Shown piece by piece: positions 1 to 9,472 of a stretch of DNA of 64,000 bases. The notes under the pieces were generated by a model. The model did no database searches. It saw nothing but the letters and a program-made list of their open reading frames with translations, and was not told the DNA's origin. The position numbers and the translations under genes are program-made. Source of the stretch: Torulaspora globosa (taxonomy: Eukaryota > Ascomycota > Saccharomycetes > Saccharomycetales > Saccharomycetaceae); the NCBI RefSeq assembly GCF_014133895.1, contig NC_050728.1:310001-374000 (forward strand), given 5' to 3'. Each line of letters starts with the position of its first letter. Positions within the stretch are counted from its first letter, which is position 1.

Positions 1-845
1 TGGTAAAGATTGAGAAGAACGTATTGCGGTCTATGGAGATCGCTTCCAACGAGAGGCGTGATGCTGCCAAGCAATTATCTATCTGGGGGTTGGAGAACGA
101 TGATGACGTTTCTGACATTACGGACAAATTGGGAGTGTTGATTTACGAGATCAGCGAGCTGGACGATCAATTTATCGACCGTTACGATCAGTACCGTTTG
201 ACTTTGAAGTCGATTAGGGATATCGAAGGGTCCGTTCAGCCTTCCAGAGACCGGAAGGACAAGATCACCGACAAGATCGCGTACTTGAAGTACAAGGATC
301 CACAATCGGCCAAGATCGAGGTGTTGGAGCAGGAATTGGTTCGTGCCGAAGCTGAGTCGCTTGTTGCGGAAGCACAACTCTCTAACATCACAAGATCGAA
401 GCTGAGAGCAGCCTTCAACTACCAGTTCGACTCTATCATCGAACATTCTGAGAAGATTGCATTAATTGCCGGCTATGGTAAGGCCTTGCTCGAGCTTTTG
501 GACGACTCTCCTGTGACGCCAGGTGAAACCAGACCTGCCTACGATGGCTACGAGGCTTCCAAGCAGATCATCATCGACGCGGAGACCGCCCTAAACGAAT
601 GGACCCTAGACTCCGCTCAGGTCAAGCCAACCTTGAGCTTCAAGCCAGAGGAGTATGAAAACTACGAGGACCAGGTCGAAGAAGAGGAGGAAGTCGAGGG
701 TGGTCAGGAAGGCGCCGAGGAGGAGGGCAGATGGGCCCAGCACGAAGAAGCCGTTCAAGAGGTCACCAGTGAGCAGGAACGTCACAACCATGAAAAGCAT
801 GTCCACGAGGCTCACGGTGAGACTGCTACCACGACGGTGGCCTGA
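1..845 (+). CDS. PIL1: Pil1, eisosome core BAR-domain protein (5' end outside window)
   Basis: Structural subunit of eisosomes, the protein lattices under furrow-like plasma-membrane domains (MCC) that bind PI(4,5)P2 and respond to Pkh kinases and TORC2 signalling. The frame is already open at base 1 and reads through the conserved VKIEKNVLRSME stretch, so the gene starts upstream; by comparison with S. cerevisiae about 60 N-terminal residues are missing. The visible part holds most of the BAR domain, including SIWGLENDDDVSDITDKLG and SPVTPGETRPAYDGYEAS, nearly identical to yeast Pil1. The tail from about base 645 is very acidic (runs of Glu) and then His/Glu-rich, as in Pil1. The closely related paralog Lsp1 is the main alternative; ENDDDVSDITDKLG and NEWTLDSAQVKPTLSF favour Pil1. 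COG4 follows about 300 bases downstream on the same strand. Confidence 0.93.
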   Translation, partial: VKIEKNVLRSMEIASNERRDAAKQLSIWGLENDDDVSDITDKLGVLIYEISELDDQFIDRYDQYRLTLKSIRDIEGSVQPSRDRKDKITDKIAYLKYKDPQSAKIEVLEQELVRAEAESLVAEAQLSNITRSKLRAAFNYQFDSIIEHSEKIALIAGYGKALLELLDDSPVTPGETRPAYDGYEASKQIIIDAETALNEWTLDSAQVKPTLSFKPEEYENYEDQVEEEEEVEGGQEGAEEEGRWAQHEEAVQEVTSEQERHNHEKHVHEAHGETATTTVA

Positions 846-1144
846 GAAACGTCGCATCTGCAACTGAATTGAGTCCTCATAGTTCCTTTATGAAGATTTA
901 AACAACAAAAGAGATTTTTATCGTTTTTTCCATTCTTCAGCGTCTTGTTTGTGAGTCAAAGAGATGCTCAAACATTTTTTTCAATGTAATCTTTTAATAT
1001 TATTAGTTAGACTACGTTAAATTAATATTTGTATCTATCTATCTACCTTTTCGAGTTTGATCCTCGTCCCTTCAGTGACGAAAAACAAAAGGTGAACGAT
1101 CCATCAGCCCTGGGAGGCTTCCATTGGCAACGATTTGCTATATT

Positions 1145-3685
1145 ATGAGCTCTAATTCCTCATCGTCATGGGACACTGATGTTCTTGAGGGTCAATTGTT
1201 CAAGAAATTAACAAAGTACTCGCTGTATCTGCAAAAACTGTCTACTGCCTCACAAGTGAAGAAACTATCACAAATCATAGAAAGGGATCATGAAGAACAA
1301 TTGAGATCACTCGACCAGTTCATTCAAGAATCACAGACTAAACACAATAGGGCGGTACGAAGTCTGGAATTGCAGAGAACTGATCTGACTACTACTCTTT
1401 CAAAATACCATACTTCTTTAACGGCGATATCAAACTCCAATGTTACTGCCACGGCGATCCATGATGACATTGTTACAGTCGAACGTGAAGATTTACTGAT
1501 TAAGAAAACTTTTCAATTTGTGCAGTCCGTTAGCATCCTAAAGAACAACATCTCAGTCATTCATAGTGCCCTTGAGGCTAGGGACCATCAACTGGCAGCA
1601 AAATCGATACATGAGATTAGGAGTCTACCAAAAGAAATTGTTGGGTCCGAGTTTGCCAAGAAGGTGGTCCCAACCAGTGATATACCCGAGGAGCCGGCTG
1701 TTCTGATAGAGAAATGGTGTAGCGACCTAACAGACATCTTCAAAGCTGACTTTCTAGAAGCTGCAAAAGCACAAGATATCCCACAATTGACTTTGATCTT
1801 TAAAATGTTTCCGCTAATAGGTCAAAACTCTTTGGGACTTGACCTGTATTCCAAGTATGTCTGTGGCATTATCGCCGAAGAAAGTCGGAAAATTATGACA
1901 ATGGAAGCTAAGAAGAGAGGAGTTTTTGCCCAGGCTTTGCTTCATCTTTTCAAGATTGTATCTACCATCATAAACGACCACTCAAAGGTTATCTCGGCTT
2001 GTTATGGTGATAACTTCATGATCCATGTCATGGAAAAAGTTCAAAAGGAGGCTGATCTGCAAGCAGGTCTGATATTGGACACTTTTAATGAAACAAGAAA
2101 GGTCGACCGCATAACAAGAGCTATAAGTTCTTTGAATTTAAGTCACCAAGAATTCGTTAATGAGTACGGTCTGGAGCCTGACACTGTTCGCGCTCGAACC
2201 CACAAAATGAATGATCAGGTATCGGAACGTGACGGCGGCTTGAGTGATATCAGCGACATAACCGATGTACTCAGTGAATTCTCGCAAATGTTGCAAAACT
2301 GGTCAATGTATTCGAGATTTTTCTCCGTTAGATGGTACGAGTTTCTGAACGTCACAAACTTGGAAATGGTTACGCCGCCACCACCAATAGCTGATAGTCA
2401 ATACTTTAGCAAGCTACAGAAGGACGCTTTTTATGCGAATTTTGAGATTTTAGTGACTCATTGTCTGGAGAAGTCTTTCAAGCAGAGCTTGTCCCTCGAG
2501 GAATTGCCCTCAATAAATGATCTAGTAATTTTCAAACGGGTAGAGCATACTGACATCTTTTCGTATCCAGTCTCATCAATCCTGGATGACCTTTCATTGC
2601 TTATAAGGAAGAATCTTATTCTGACGCTCAACACAGGTCAGACCCAGATCTTCTCCCGATTCCTGGATCAGATTGCGAAATTCTATCAGAATGAGTATTT
2701 GGTGAGATATATGCAAACGGAGCTCAAAAATTTACAATCGAGATTGAACTCTTCACTGGTACTGAAAAAATACGTGCCCAAAGCAGGCCCAGATGGATCG
2801 CTGAGTTCCAGGGCTGCTTCTCCCTCCGCAATGGAAACTTATGCCACAAACAAATTATCACAGTTCGGCTTCAATTTTAGAGGAGCAGCTGCGAATGCTC
2901 TAACCAACTTCCAATCGAATCTACAGGCAGTAGTTTCTGATGAAGACGCAGTCTTATCGTTGCATCACTACCTCATTTATGTCAACACTCTTTACATGAA
3001 TCCTAAGATTGCGCACAGGCTATTTATCACAGAGATTTTGGAAGAAAATCCGAGGCTCTTACATGACAACTTCCCGTTCGGTACTGATGCGGATATTTTG
3101 GCTAAGAAAGTGGCCTCATGTGAGGCCCTTCTCGCCAAACAAACAAACAAACTGCAAAAATGGTCGATAAAGTTCCTGTTTGAAAATGTGCTTGCCAATA
3201 AAATACGAACGATTTTGAGTAACATCCTGATTAATAGTAACGATAATCATTATATCTCGGGTGCAGACGATTACGATGATCTATCAACAGTGCATGAATT
3301 TATCTCCAAATGGAACACCCACATGGTGCCATACGAGAACATTCTGACCAAAGACGCTTTTTTGGAATTATTATCACTAATAGTTAACTGCATCATCGAA
3401 AAGCTTGAACAAAGAATTTGGGCGCTACAAGTCAACGAGCTTGGCGCTACCAAGCTTGACCGCGAACTAAGCCTACTTATCGCCACTGTATGTCAGCAAA
3501 ATTACGCGCTGAGGGAGAAATTCGCCAAATTGACTCAACTGGTCCTAATTCTTGGATTCGATGACGACGATTTCGATGTTGACGGCGGAGACCTAAAGGA
3601 AGAAATCTCCAACGACATCAATTGGGTTATCAGCCCACAAGAACGTGTCAAAGCAAGGAGTCTGAAAATTGACAGAAGGCATTGA
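1145..3685 (+). CDS. COG4: Cog4, subunit of the conserved oligomeric Golgi (COG) tethering complex
   Basis: Lobe A subunit of the COG complex, which tethers retrograde intra-Golgi vesicles and keeps glycosylation enzymes in place. The 846-residue product is close to the usual yeast length. An N-terminal segment (about residues 20-110) is heptad-rich with many Glu/Lys/Gln and fits the coiled coil through which COG subunits assemble. The middle and C-terminal parts are helical without other motifs. The extreme C-terminus (NWVISPQERVKARSLKID) carries the conserved ending of COG4 proteins. I chose the ATG at 1145; an in-frame TTG at 1124 has no support. It lies between PIL1 and FHL1, all on the same strand, matching the relative orientation of YPR105C and YPR104C. 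Confidence 0.92.
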   Translation: MSSNSSSSWDTDVLEGQLFKKLTKYSLYLQKLSTASQVKKLSQIIERDHEEQLRSLDQFIQESQTKHNRAVRSLELQRTDLTTTLSKYHTSLTAISNSNVTATAIHDDIVTVEREDLLIKKTFQFVQSVSILKNNISVIHSALEARDHQLAAKSIHEIRSLPKEIVGSEFAKKVVPTSDIPEEPAVLIEKWCSDLTDIFKADFLEAAKAQDIPQLTLIFKMFPLIGQNSLGLDLYSKYVCGIIAEESRKIMTMEAKKRGVFAQALLHLFKIVSTIINDHSKVISACYGDNFMIHVMEKVQKEADLQAGLILDTFNETRKVDRITRAISSLNLSHQEFVNEYGLEPDTVRARTHKMNDQVSERDGGLSDISDITDVLSEFSQMLQNWSMYSRFFSVRWYEFLNVTNLEMVTPPPPIADSQYFSKLQKDAFYANFEILVTHCLEKSFKQSLSLEELPSINDLVIFKRVEHTDIFSYPVSSILDDLSLLIRKNLILTLNTGQTQIFSRFLDQIAKFYQNEYLVRYMQTELKNLQSRLNSSLVLKKYVPKAGPDGSLSSRAASPSAMETYATNKLSQFGFNFRGAAANALTNFQSNLQAVVSDEDAVLSLHHYLIYVNTLYMNPKIAHRLFITEILEENPRLLHDNFPFGTDADILAKKVASCEALLAKQTNKLQKWSIKFLFENVLANKIRTILSNILINSNDNHYISGADDYDDLSTVHEFISKWNTHMVPYENILTKDAFLELLSLIVNCIIEKLEQRIWALQVNELGATKLDRELSLLIATVCQQNYALREKFAKLTQLVLILGFDDDDFDVDGGDLKEEISNDINWVISPQERVKARSLKIDRRH

Positions 3686-4111
3686 GAACTTCTTGGTTAC
3701 GTTTTAGCACTCTGAGATTGAAGATCCTTCATATAGCATTATTGCAGGTGTCACTATGGACGATCATTTCGGTCTTGACAGAATAAAGGTGAAAATGACC
3801 AAACTTGACAGACATCATCATGTAAACAAATGAAGATAAATATTTGCCAACCGCAGCATAAGTGACTTTCCTTTTAATACGGTAACGTAGTTACTGATAG
3901 GAGCTCCAAGTCGCGCAAGCAAGACTTATATTGGCTCTTTGTTGTGTCGCTGCTTTGGGGAACCAGCAATTCGTTACAACACGAGAAAATCTGGAACAAT
4001 TTAGTGATCACTGCCTCGAATTTGTCGACTTTCTATTTCCTAGGCAAACGAAATAAAGCTTCAAGAGTCAGTCTGTACAAAACCTCTTTTGTTAAGGTGT
4101 CTTTACTTATA
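3686..4111. other. COG4-FHL1 spacer
   Basis: This 426-base stretch holds the COG4 3' end and the FHL1 5' region. An open frame in phase with FHL1 runs back to a GTG near 3944, but it has no ATG before 4112 and the extra residues do not look like the family. I see no RNA gene, repeat or clear factor site in it. Confidence 0.5.
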
Positions 4112-6718
4112 ATGGGCTCAGAAAGTGTAATGAGTGACAATGGATCATCAGAATCAGCGGGCCCTAAACCAGCTACATCCGACCATACAATTTCTTCAAA
4201 TGAAAGATTGAATCAAAATGTACCGTCGACCCCCAGTGAGTCGCTGCGGGGAAGTCCTGAAGCGAATGAACCTATGAGGCATAGACAGTCACAAAAGGAG
4301 GAAGATTATCTGGCTACTAGTGGCGAGTTAAAATTGGAGCTTCCAGATACATTAGAGCATGAAGATTTTTCGAAACTCTTGGAGTTTAGCGAGAAACATG
4401 ATGATGATCTATTCACAACACAAGAGATTCTGCGACATGCGATCCATGAAGCAGGAGCTGAGGATCAAAGCATCGAGAATTTAAGTACAGAATTGCGTGA
4501 CACTGGATTAGAACATAATGACGAAGAGAAATCTGAAATAAACACTAGCCCGAAAGATAGTCAGAGTAGCGCTCAAGACTATGGCCATGAAAATGAGAAA
4601 GCTGTAAGCGATATTAAGAAAGAGACGACCTCACCAAGGCGAACGTCCTTCGAGATAAACCAGTCTGAGAGCTCTAGAGAACAAAGTAGTCATACTTTTG
4701 ACGACAGGATTAAAGGTACAGCCTCTGTTCCTCTTAATAGTGGGGAAGAAAGCCCAAAGAATGAGCAAGAGCCCTCAGCGACTACAATACTCGAAAAAGG
4801 CAATTTACTTCAATCCAAAAGACACGATTCCCTGACACCTGTCATGTTTCAGCAACACGAATTATTAACGGCGCAAGCGGATCCCCACCGGGACAGTGGC
4901 AATCAAGATAATGTGATGCTTTCGGATGAGCAGCCCACTATTTCTGCCTATGCAAGACTAGACTTTCAGAGCTTCACTTTCTACGTGCAGACTTTGCATG
5001 TGATAATAGGAAGGCGGTCAGAGAACGATTTTTCGCATAAAGTAGATGTTAACTTGGGGCCATCTAAATCAATCTCTAGACGACACGCCCAGATATTTTA
5101 TAATTTTGGAACCGGTAGGTTCGAAGTGTCAGTCATAGGAAAAAATGGGGCCTTCGTGGATGACATTTTTGTCGAAAGGGGAAATACAGTGCCATTGAAG
5201 AATAAGACTAAGGTTCAAATAGGGCAAATACCGTTTCAATTTGTTTTACCAGAACAGGAGAAAGCAGAACAAATCCATCCAGCGGAGCAGGAAAAGGGAA
5301 GTTCCCAATTACACAAGTCTCCTGACGCCCAAAAATCAGAATCGCCGGTTAGGGTGGAACCAGGATCGTCCAGATCTCCGGAGACCCAGCCGGTGAAGCA
5401 AGTACTTAAAAAACAAGCGCCAAGAAAAGAGAAGAAGCCCACCAAAGTTCCTAAGAAGGTGTATGCGCTTGAGGAGATTCCGCAGGAATATAGGACAAAG
5501 CCAACGCTTTCGTATTCGGCGCTCCTAACCACATGCATACGGAAATATTCAAGCCCGAAAGGTATGACTTTATCGGAAATCTACAACGGAATCAGGGAAC
5601 TGTTCCCCTATTATAAATATTGCCCAGATGGTTGGCAAAGCTCGGTGCGCCACAACCTATCTTTGAACAAATCTTTCCGTAAAGTATCGAAGGAGGGGAA
5701 AGGTTGGCTATGGGGACTAGACGAGGAATACATAGCTGAAAGAGAGCGTCAAAAGAAAAAGCAAGCGGAAGCTGCCGCTGCCAAAGCTGCCGCTGCACAG
5801 CGAAGGCTTGAACAACAGCAGCAGCAAAGAGCGAAGAAAGGTACTATACCAGGTACCATGAGTAGTATAAATGGCACCAGTGCACTACCGAAGCCCAATA
5901 ATGGAAAACCACAAAATATCTCACAGACATTGGCTGCAAATAGGGCGGCCGATAAGAATTCAAGTATGGATGATCATCAAAGGACCATGAAATATCTGCA
6001 AGAACAGTTAGTGGTGCTTACAAGAGATAGGAAAGGTCTGTCCAAGCAGGCAATCGCCAGTATTTTGACTCAAGCGCTCGCGATGACCATCAATCAAGTT
6101 TCACAAGCTGCTAAGAGTAAAGGGATTACTGGTAATCCTTTGACAGCTTTGATGGACAAGAACCCTCAACATTTAAACCTAATTTTGGCGGCGGCAGTCA
6201 ATGCTGCCACTTCAAAAGTAACCAATGGCAAGATCAAACAATTGGTTGATATGTCTCAGATCAGCGACATCACGAAGCATGTAAAACCAGCCTCTGCAGG
6301 TAGGAAAACCACGACTTCAGGCCCAACTTACAAAGCAAGCTCTGGAAATGGTAGTTTGGGCCCAGGCTCAAAGGGCGGCAGTTCATTTGACCCGACTTCC
6401 CTGTCCAGATTCTTTCAGCCCAGGCAGCCCAGCCGAGTGGCAACTTCGCCTGCTCTGGAACCTGCAGTCCCTCAAAAGCGTTTCCTAGAAGATAACGATG
6501 AGGAGGAAGAATCAAGTGATTCGGATGAGTCTTCAAGCAGCGAAGAAGAGAACAGTGACGACGGTGACGACAGCGATGACACAGATGACACGGATGACAC
6601 AGATGACACAGCTGAGAACGAGGACCCGGATGACGAACCGAGAGACAATGGTACGAACGGAGATGACAAGCATGATTCACAGCATCGGGGCGATGTAACT
6701 GATGATAATTCTGAATGA
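4112..6718 (+). CDS. FHL1: Fhl1, forkhead/FHA transcription factor for ribosomal-protein genes
   Basis: Nuclear factor that recruits the coactivator Ifh1 or corepressor Crf1 to ribosomal-protein promoters, with Rap1, under TORC1/PKA control. Of 868 residues, about 282-378 form an FHA domain (FHA hallmarks [20 protein letters not shown] and a G-x-N-G-like KNGAFVDD turn). About 460-545 form the forkhead-like DNA-binding domain ([16 protein letters not shown], then [19 protein letters not shown]). A Lys/Ala/Gln-rich stretch follows at about 550-575. The last 80 residues are strongly acidic, ending in Asp-Asp-Thr repeats. The first 280 residues are Ser/Glu-rich and probably disordered. The start is the ATG at 4112; an ATG six codons later is also possible. 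A known Fhl1-type target, RPL11, lies 1.5 kb downstream. Overall length is a little shorter than in S. cerevisiae. Confidence 0.94.
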   Translation: MGSESVMSDNGSSESAGPKPATSDHTISSNERLNQNVPSTPSESLRGSPEANEPMRHRQSQKEEDYLATSGELKLELPDTLEHEDFSKLLEFSEKHDDDLFTTQEILRHAIHEAGAEDQSIENLSTELRDTGLEHNDEEKSEINTSPKDSQSSAQDYGHENEKAVSDIKKETTSPRRTSFEINQSESSREQSSHTFDDRIKGTASVPLNSGEESPKNEQEPSATTILEKGNLLQSKRHDSLTPVMFQQHELLTAQADPHRDSGNQDNVMLSDEQPTISAYARLDFQSFTFYVQTLHVIIGRRSENDFSHKVDVNLGPSKSISRRHAQIFYNFGTGRFEVSVIGKNGAFVDDIFVERGNTVPLKNKTKVQIGQIPFQFVLPEQEKAEQIHPAEQEKGSSQLHKSPDAQKSESPVRVEPGSSRSPETQPVKQVLKKQAPRKEKKPTKVPKKVYALEEIPQEYRTKPTLSYSALLTTCIRKYSSPKGMTLSEIYNGIRELFPYYKYCPDGWQSSVRHNLSLNKSFRKVSKEGKGWLWGLDEEYIAERERQKKKQAEAAAAKAAAAQRRLEQQQQQRAKKGTIPGTMSSINGTSALPKPNNGKPQNISQTLAANRAADKNSSMDDHQRTMKYLQEQLVVLTRDRKGLSKQAIASILTQALAMTINQVSQAAKSKGITGNPLTALMDKNPQHLNLILAAAVNAATSKVTNGKIKQLVDMSQISDITKHVKPASAGRKTTTSGPTYKASSGNGSLGPGSKGGSSFDPTSLSRFFQPRQPSRVATSPALEPAVPQKRFLEDNDEEEESSDSDESSSSEEENSDDGDDSDDTDDTDDTDDTAENEDPDDEPRDNGTNGDDKHDSQHRGDVTDDNSE
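6575..6610 (+). repeat. 9-bp coding minisatellite in FHL1
   Basis: Four head-to-tail copies of GATGACACA (the second ends in G) encode Asp-Asp-Thr repeats in the acidic tail of Fhl1. Because the unit is a multiple of three, copy-number change would keep the frame. Confidence 0.9.
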
Positions 6719-6858
6719 CGACACCAAGTTCCAAGGAAACTGGTCTATTTTACAACTAATGAGGGAATTACAAATGGGTGTAACTTTATTCTTATAGAAA
6801 CATGTACCAACATATTTAAAGCATTGTGGAAAGTTTGCGCCTATTGAACCGGTGTCAA

Positions 6859-7722
6859 TCAACCCACGACATTGTTGAAGGAACCCTCCTTTTCTTTGAC
6901 TTCCCAGAACAAATCTCCAACATCGTAGTTACCGTGGTATACCCAACCGTTCTCCGTCACATGGTACAGGTTGACTGAACCACCGGAGTAAGCGTCTCTG
7001 TGAGCTGCCGCCAGAATGGACCTCTTCCCGAGGTATAGCGCTTCTTCCACGGATAGCTCCCACTTGTAATTGGCATCCAGCACACCGTATGCAAAGGTCT
7101 GGCCAGATCCGACACAAAAGAGGTCTCCTTTCAACCTGGTCCCGTCGGAATCAACATAGTATACGGTGGGGCCCTCTTTTTTCGTGTAACCACATATCAT
7201 TGTCCCCATCGATAAACCTGCCCCCTTATATTGATACACTAGATTACTCAAGATCTTAGACGCTGCCGCCACCGAGATCCGCTCCTTCTCTTTCAGCTCG
7301 TGAAGCCTACATTGTGCTCCCAGCCATGTCTCCCAAAACTGACAATCGGCCGCGCCACCAGCCATAGTTCCCAACAGAAAAGGATTGATTTCGATTACTT
7401 TCTTGACAGTTTGAGATGCAATCCACGATCCCGCCGTCGCACGCGAATCAACCGCCACTACAATGCCGCCCTGGAATCGGAACGCTAGCGTCGTCGTACC
7501 GTGAGCGATCTTGATCTTACAATCTGGGTTTTTTGAATCGTCTGTGTGTGCTCTCAAAAATTCCTGCGGTGTCGAAATCGGTGGCAATGCAATCGAAGGC
7601 GCCAATCTTTGAAACTGTGATGTTCCCGTTATAAAGTCCCTCTCCAGCTCCTCTTCTCTATCATACTGCAGTTCCTTCACCAACGCCTTACTAGCTGTAA
7701 ACCTATCGGCAATAGCTTCCAT
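6859..7722 (-). CDS. PRE2: Pre2, beta5 (chymotrypsin-like) subunit of the 20S proteasome
   Basis: Catalytic beta5 subunit of the 20S proteasome, cleaving after hydrophobic residues. The precursor is 287 residues, the same length as in S. cerevisiae. A propeptide of 75 residues ends at Gly75, and autocatalytic cleavage would expose Thr76 (sequence [11 protein letters not shown]) as the N-terminal nucleophile. The other catalytic residues sit at the expected spacing: Asp92 (mature D17, in [12 protein letters not shown]) and Lys108 (mature K33). [14 protein letters not shown] and [10 protein letters not shown] are further family signatures. The start ATG (complement of 7720-7722) is the only reasonable one. 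The gene is divergent from RPL11 across a 455-base spacer with GGTGGC elements on its own side, which suggests Rpn4-type control. Confidence 0.97.
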   Translation of the reverse strand: MEAIADRFTASKALVKELQYDREEELERDFITGTSQFQRLAPSIALPPISTPQEFLRAHTDDSKNPDCKIKIAHGTTTLAFRFQGGIVVAVDSRATAGSWIASQTVKKVIEINPFLLGTMAGGAADCQFWETWLGAQCRLHELKEKERISVAAASKILSNLVYQYKGAGLSMGTMICGYTKKEGPTVYYVDSDGTRLKGDLFCVGSGQTFAYGVLDANYKWELSVEEALYLGKRSILAAAHRDAYSGGSVNLYHVTENGWVYHGNYDVGDLFWEVKEKEGSFNNVVG

Positions 7723-7759
7723 CCTGGCTGATTATGAGACCAAACCGTCGACACTGAGC

Positions 7760-7802
7760 TATACTGCCACCTATACTGCCACCTATCTGCCCTTTCGCCA
7801 CC
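7760..7802 (-). promoter_or_regulatory. Rpn4/PACE-like GGTGGC cluster upstream of PRE2
   Basis: Read on the minus strand, 7793-7802 is GGTGGCGAAA, close to the proteasome-associated control element GGTGGCAAA bound by Rpn4. Two exact 12-bp tandem copies of GGTGGCAGTATA lie nearer the gene (7772-7783 and 7760-7771). All three are 38-80 bases upstream of the PRE2 start. The match to PACE is imperfect in all copies, so the factor is inferred. Confidence 0.6.
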
Positions 7803-7881
7803 GCTTTACTTGTAGTTCGTTAAGGTGCTTTCCTTAAGACTGCCAGCTGCGGAGGGTAACTCTTCTTTCGTGAGACTGTTT

Positions 7882-7895
7882 GCATCCGTACATTT
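7882..7895 (+). promoter_or_regulatory. Rap1 binding site (RPG box) of RPL11
   Basis: GCATCCGTACATTT differs by one base from the common ribosomal-protein-gene Rap1 site ACATCCGTACATTT. It lies about 285 bases upstream of the RPL11 start, the distance usual for these promoters. Confidence 0.75.
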
Positions 7896-8024
7896 TCTGA
7901 GACATTTTCTGAATGTCTGGGTTCTGATTTTTTTAATTTTCTCGGTCCGTTTTCAAGTTCTCGCAACGAAAAGCGACGCAGTTTTTTCCCAAGCGGAAAT
8001 TTTTCACCATCGCGGCGACTGGTC

Positions 8025-8032
8025 CACGTGAC
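8025..8032. promoter_or_regulatory. CACGTGAC E-box, Cbf1-type, in the RPL11 promoter
   Basis: CACGTGAC reads GTCACGTG on the other strand, the full Cbf1 consensus RTCACRTG. It sits about 145 bases upstream of RPL11. Cbf1 is known at ribosomal-protein promoters in some other yeasts (for example Candida albicans); its use here is inference. Confidence 0.5.
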
Positions 8033-8177
8033 AGGCAGCGCAAGACTGCAGTGATACGGTCGGGATGGGATGGGTTCCACTTGCAAACGTCTTCCCAGTA
8101 TACATGTTATATGAGATCTTGGTAGCCACTTGTGGTTGAGATTGTAAGCCAAGGAAGCACACCTCCATATAGCCAAG

Positions 8178-8702
8178 ATGTCTGACAAATCTCAAAACCC
8201 TATGCGTGAATTGAAGATCGAGAAGTTGGTCCTGAACATCTCGGTCGGTGAATCTGGTGACAGATTGACCAGAGCTTCCAAGGTGTTGGAACAGTTGTCT
8301 GGTCAAACGCCAGTGCACTCCAAGGCTAGATACACTGTCAGAACCTTCGGTATCAGAAGAAACGAAAAGATTGCCGTTCACGTCACCGTGAGAGGTCCAA
8401 AGGCTGAGGAGATCTTGGAGAGAGGTTTGAAGGTCAAGGAATACCAATTGAGAAACAAGAACTTCTCCGCCACCGGTAACTTCGGTTTCGGTATTCAGGA
8501 ACACATTGACTTGGGTATCAAGTACGATCCATCCATCGGTATTTTCGGTATGGACTTCTACGTTGTCGTTGGCAGACCAGGTAACAGAGTTTCCAGAAGA
8601 AAGAGATGTAAGTCTGTTGTCGGTAACTCTCACAAGACCTCCAAGGAGGACACCATCGCTTGGTTCAAGCAAAGATACGATGCTGAGGTGTTGGATAAAT
8701 AA
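8178..8702 (+). CDS. RPL11: 60S ribosomal protein L11 (uL5)
   Basis: uL5 protein of the large ribosomal subunit; it binds 5S rRNA and enters the ribosome with Rpl5 in the 5S RNP. The 174-residue product has the same length as the yeast paralogs and is nearly identical ([54 protein letters not shown]). The codons are strongly biased (TTG, GGT, AGA, AAG), as expected of a highly expressed gene. There is no intron. S. cerevisiae has two copies (RPL11A next to PRE2, RPL11B next to MRP13); here one gene has PRE2 and SNT309 on its sides and MRP13 one gene further, so it represents the pre-duplication state. A Rap1 site and a CACGTG element lie in its promoter. Confidence 0.97.
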   Translation: MSDKSQNPMRELKIEKLVLNISVGESGDRLTRASKVLEQLSGQTPVHSKARYTVRTFGIRRNEKIAVHVTVRGPKAEEILERGLKVKEYQLRNKNFSATGNFGFGIQEHIDLGIKYDPSIGIFGMDFYVVVGRPGNRVSRRKRCKSVVGNSHKTSKEDTIAWFKQRYDAEVLDK

Positions 8703-8746
8703 GCTTCGCCTTGTGTAGTGCTATCTCTATCTAATTAAGCCAATTG

Positions 8747-9310
8747 TTATTCTACATTGAGTGTGTCTATCAAGCTCTTCTTCCACTGCTCCTCGAGCGC
8801 GGCGAACACACGCGCATTCTGCAGTTGCACGTTCTTCCTGTAGGAGTTGAGATTGTATATGTTTGTTTCTTGGTCGTCGATAACCTTTTGTAGCGTCGCG
8901 CTGCTAGCGGCGAGGAAGTCGTTATTGATAGCCCATTGATTAAGTAGCGTTTGTGGCATCAGTCTTTCCAGCACAAGCTCCTGGTGTCGCAGGTAGCTGT
9001 CGATCACACATAGGATGTCGACGTCACCCCGACTGTCTGTCGAGTATCTTTCCATATCTATACGGGGAATCGATCGCTTGTATTGCTGTAACAGTCTGTC
9101 GCCGTCGTACGAAGTCTCGCAGTATAAGGAATGGACAGGATAAGCTCGTAGCTCCTCTAATTTCATATCTCGGGCCTCTGGGTGAATCTCTTCCCCGTTC
9201 TTTCGCAATTCTTCTTGAATGGATTTCTCTACAGCGTCTTCATACTCCTCCAACGCCGACTCGTCATCAATAAAGGGCAAATAATCCATCTCTATGCCCA
9301 AATCTCGCAT
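8747..9310 (-). CDS. SNT309: Snt309, Prp19-complex (NTC) splicing factor, BCAS2/SPF27 family
   Basis: Subunit of the Prp19-associated complex, which stabilises U5/U6 snRNA interactions in the activated spliceosome; it supports the Prp19 tetramer. The 187-residue protein begins with the family signature GIEMDYLPFIDDE and is otherwise a charged helical protein with a C-terminal coiled coil (QLQNARVFAALEEQWKKSL). It is slightly longer than S. cerevisiae Snt309. The start is the ATG at 9310 (minus strand); the Met eight codons in (before DYLPFID) is an alternative. It converges with RPL11 over only 44 bases and is divergent from MRP13, sharing a 162-base promoter with a Reb1-type site. Identity rests on the N-terminal signature plus order and orientation (YPR101W next to YPR102C). 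Confidence 0.88.
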   Translation of the reverse strand: MRDLGIEMDYLPFIDDESALEEYEDAVEKSIQEELRKNGEEIHPEARDMKLEELRAYPVHSLYCETSYDGDRLLQQYKRSIPRIDMERYSTDSRGDVDILCVIDSYLRHQELVLERLMPQTLLNQWAINNDFLAASSATLQKVIDDQETNIYNLNSYRKNVQLQNARVFAALEEQWKKSLIDTLNVE

Positions 9311-9360
9311 AATACTTGATCTTGAAGGCCAATGTCATCGCTATTATCTTGGTAGCCATT

Positions 9361-9368
9361 CCGGGTAA
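9361..9368 (-). promoter_or_regulatory. Reb1-type site between SNT309 and MRP13
   Basis: CCGGGTAA (TTACCCGG on the minus strand) is the Reb1 core in the 162-base divergent promoter. Reb1 keeps promoters nucleosome-free and often insulates divergent transcripts. Confidence 0.65.
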
Positions 9369-9472
9369 AAAGCGGTGTAAGTTCACTGAAAAATCGATGG
9401 ATAAACCTAAGCTTAAGAGCAGCAGCAATTGGTTAGTTGATTGGAGGCTAACGGCGGTCTGTCTTCAGCCAT

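Noticed and set aside
6270..6734. Long minus-strand frames inside FHL1 and other genes
   Set aside because: Shadow frames opposite repetitive or biased coding sequence (for example Ser runs opposite Asp/Glu runs).
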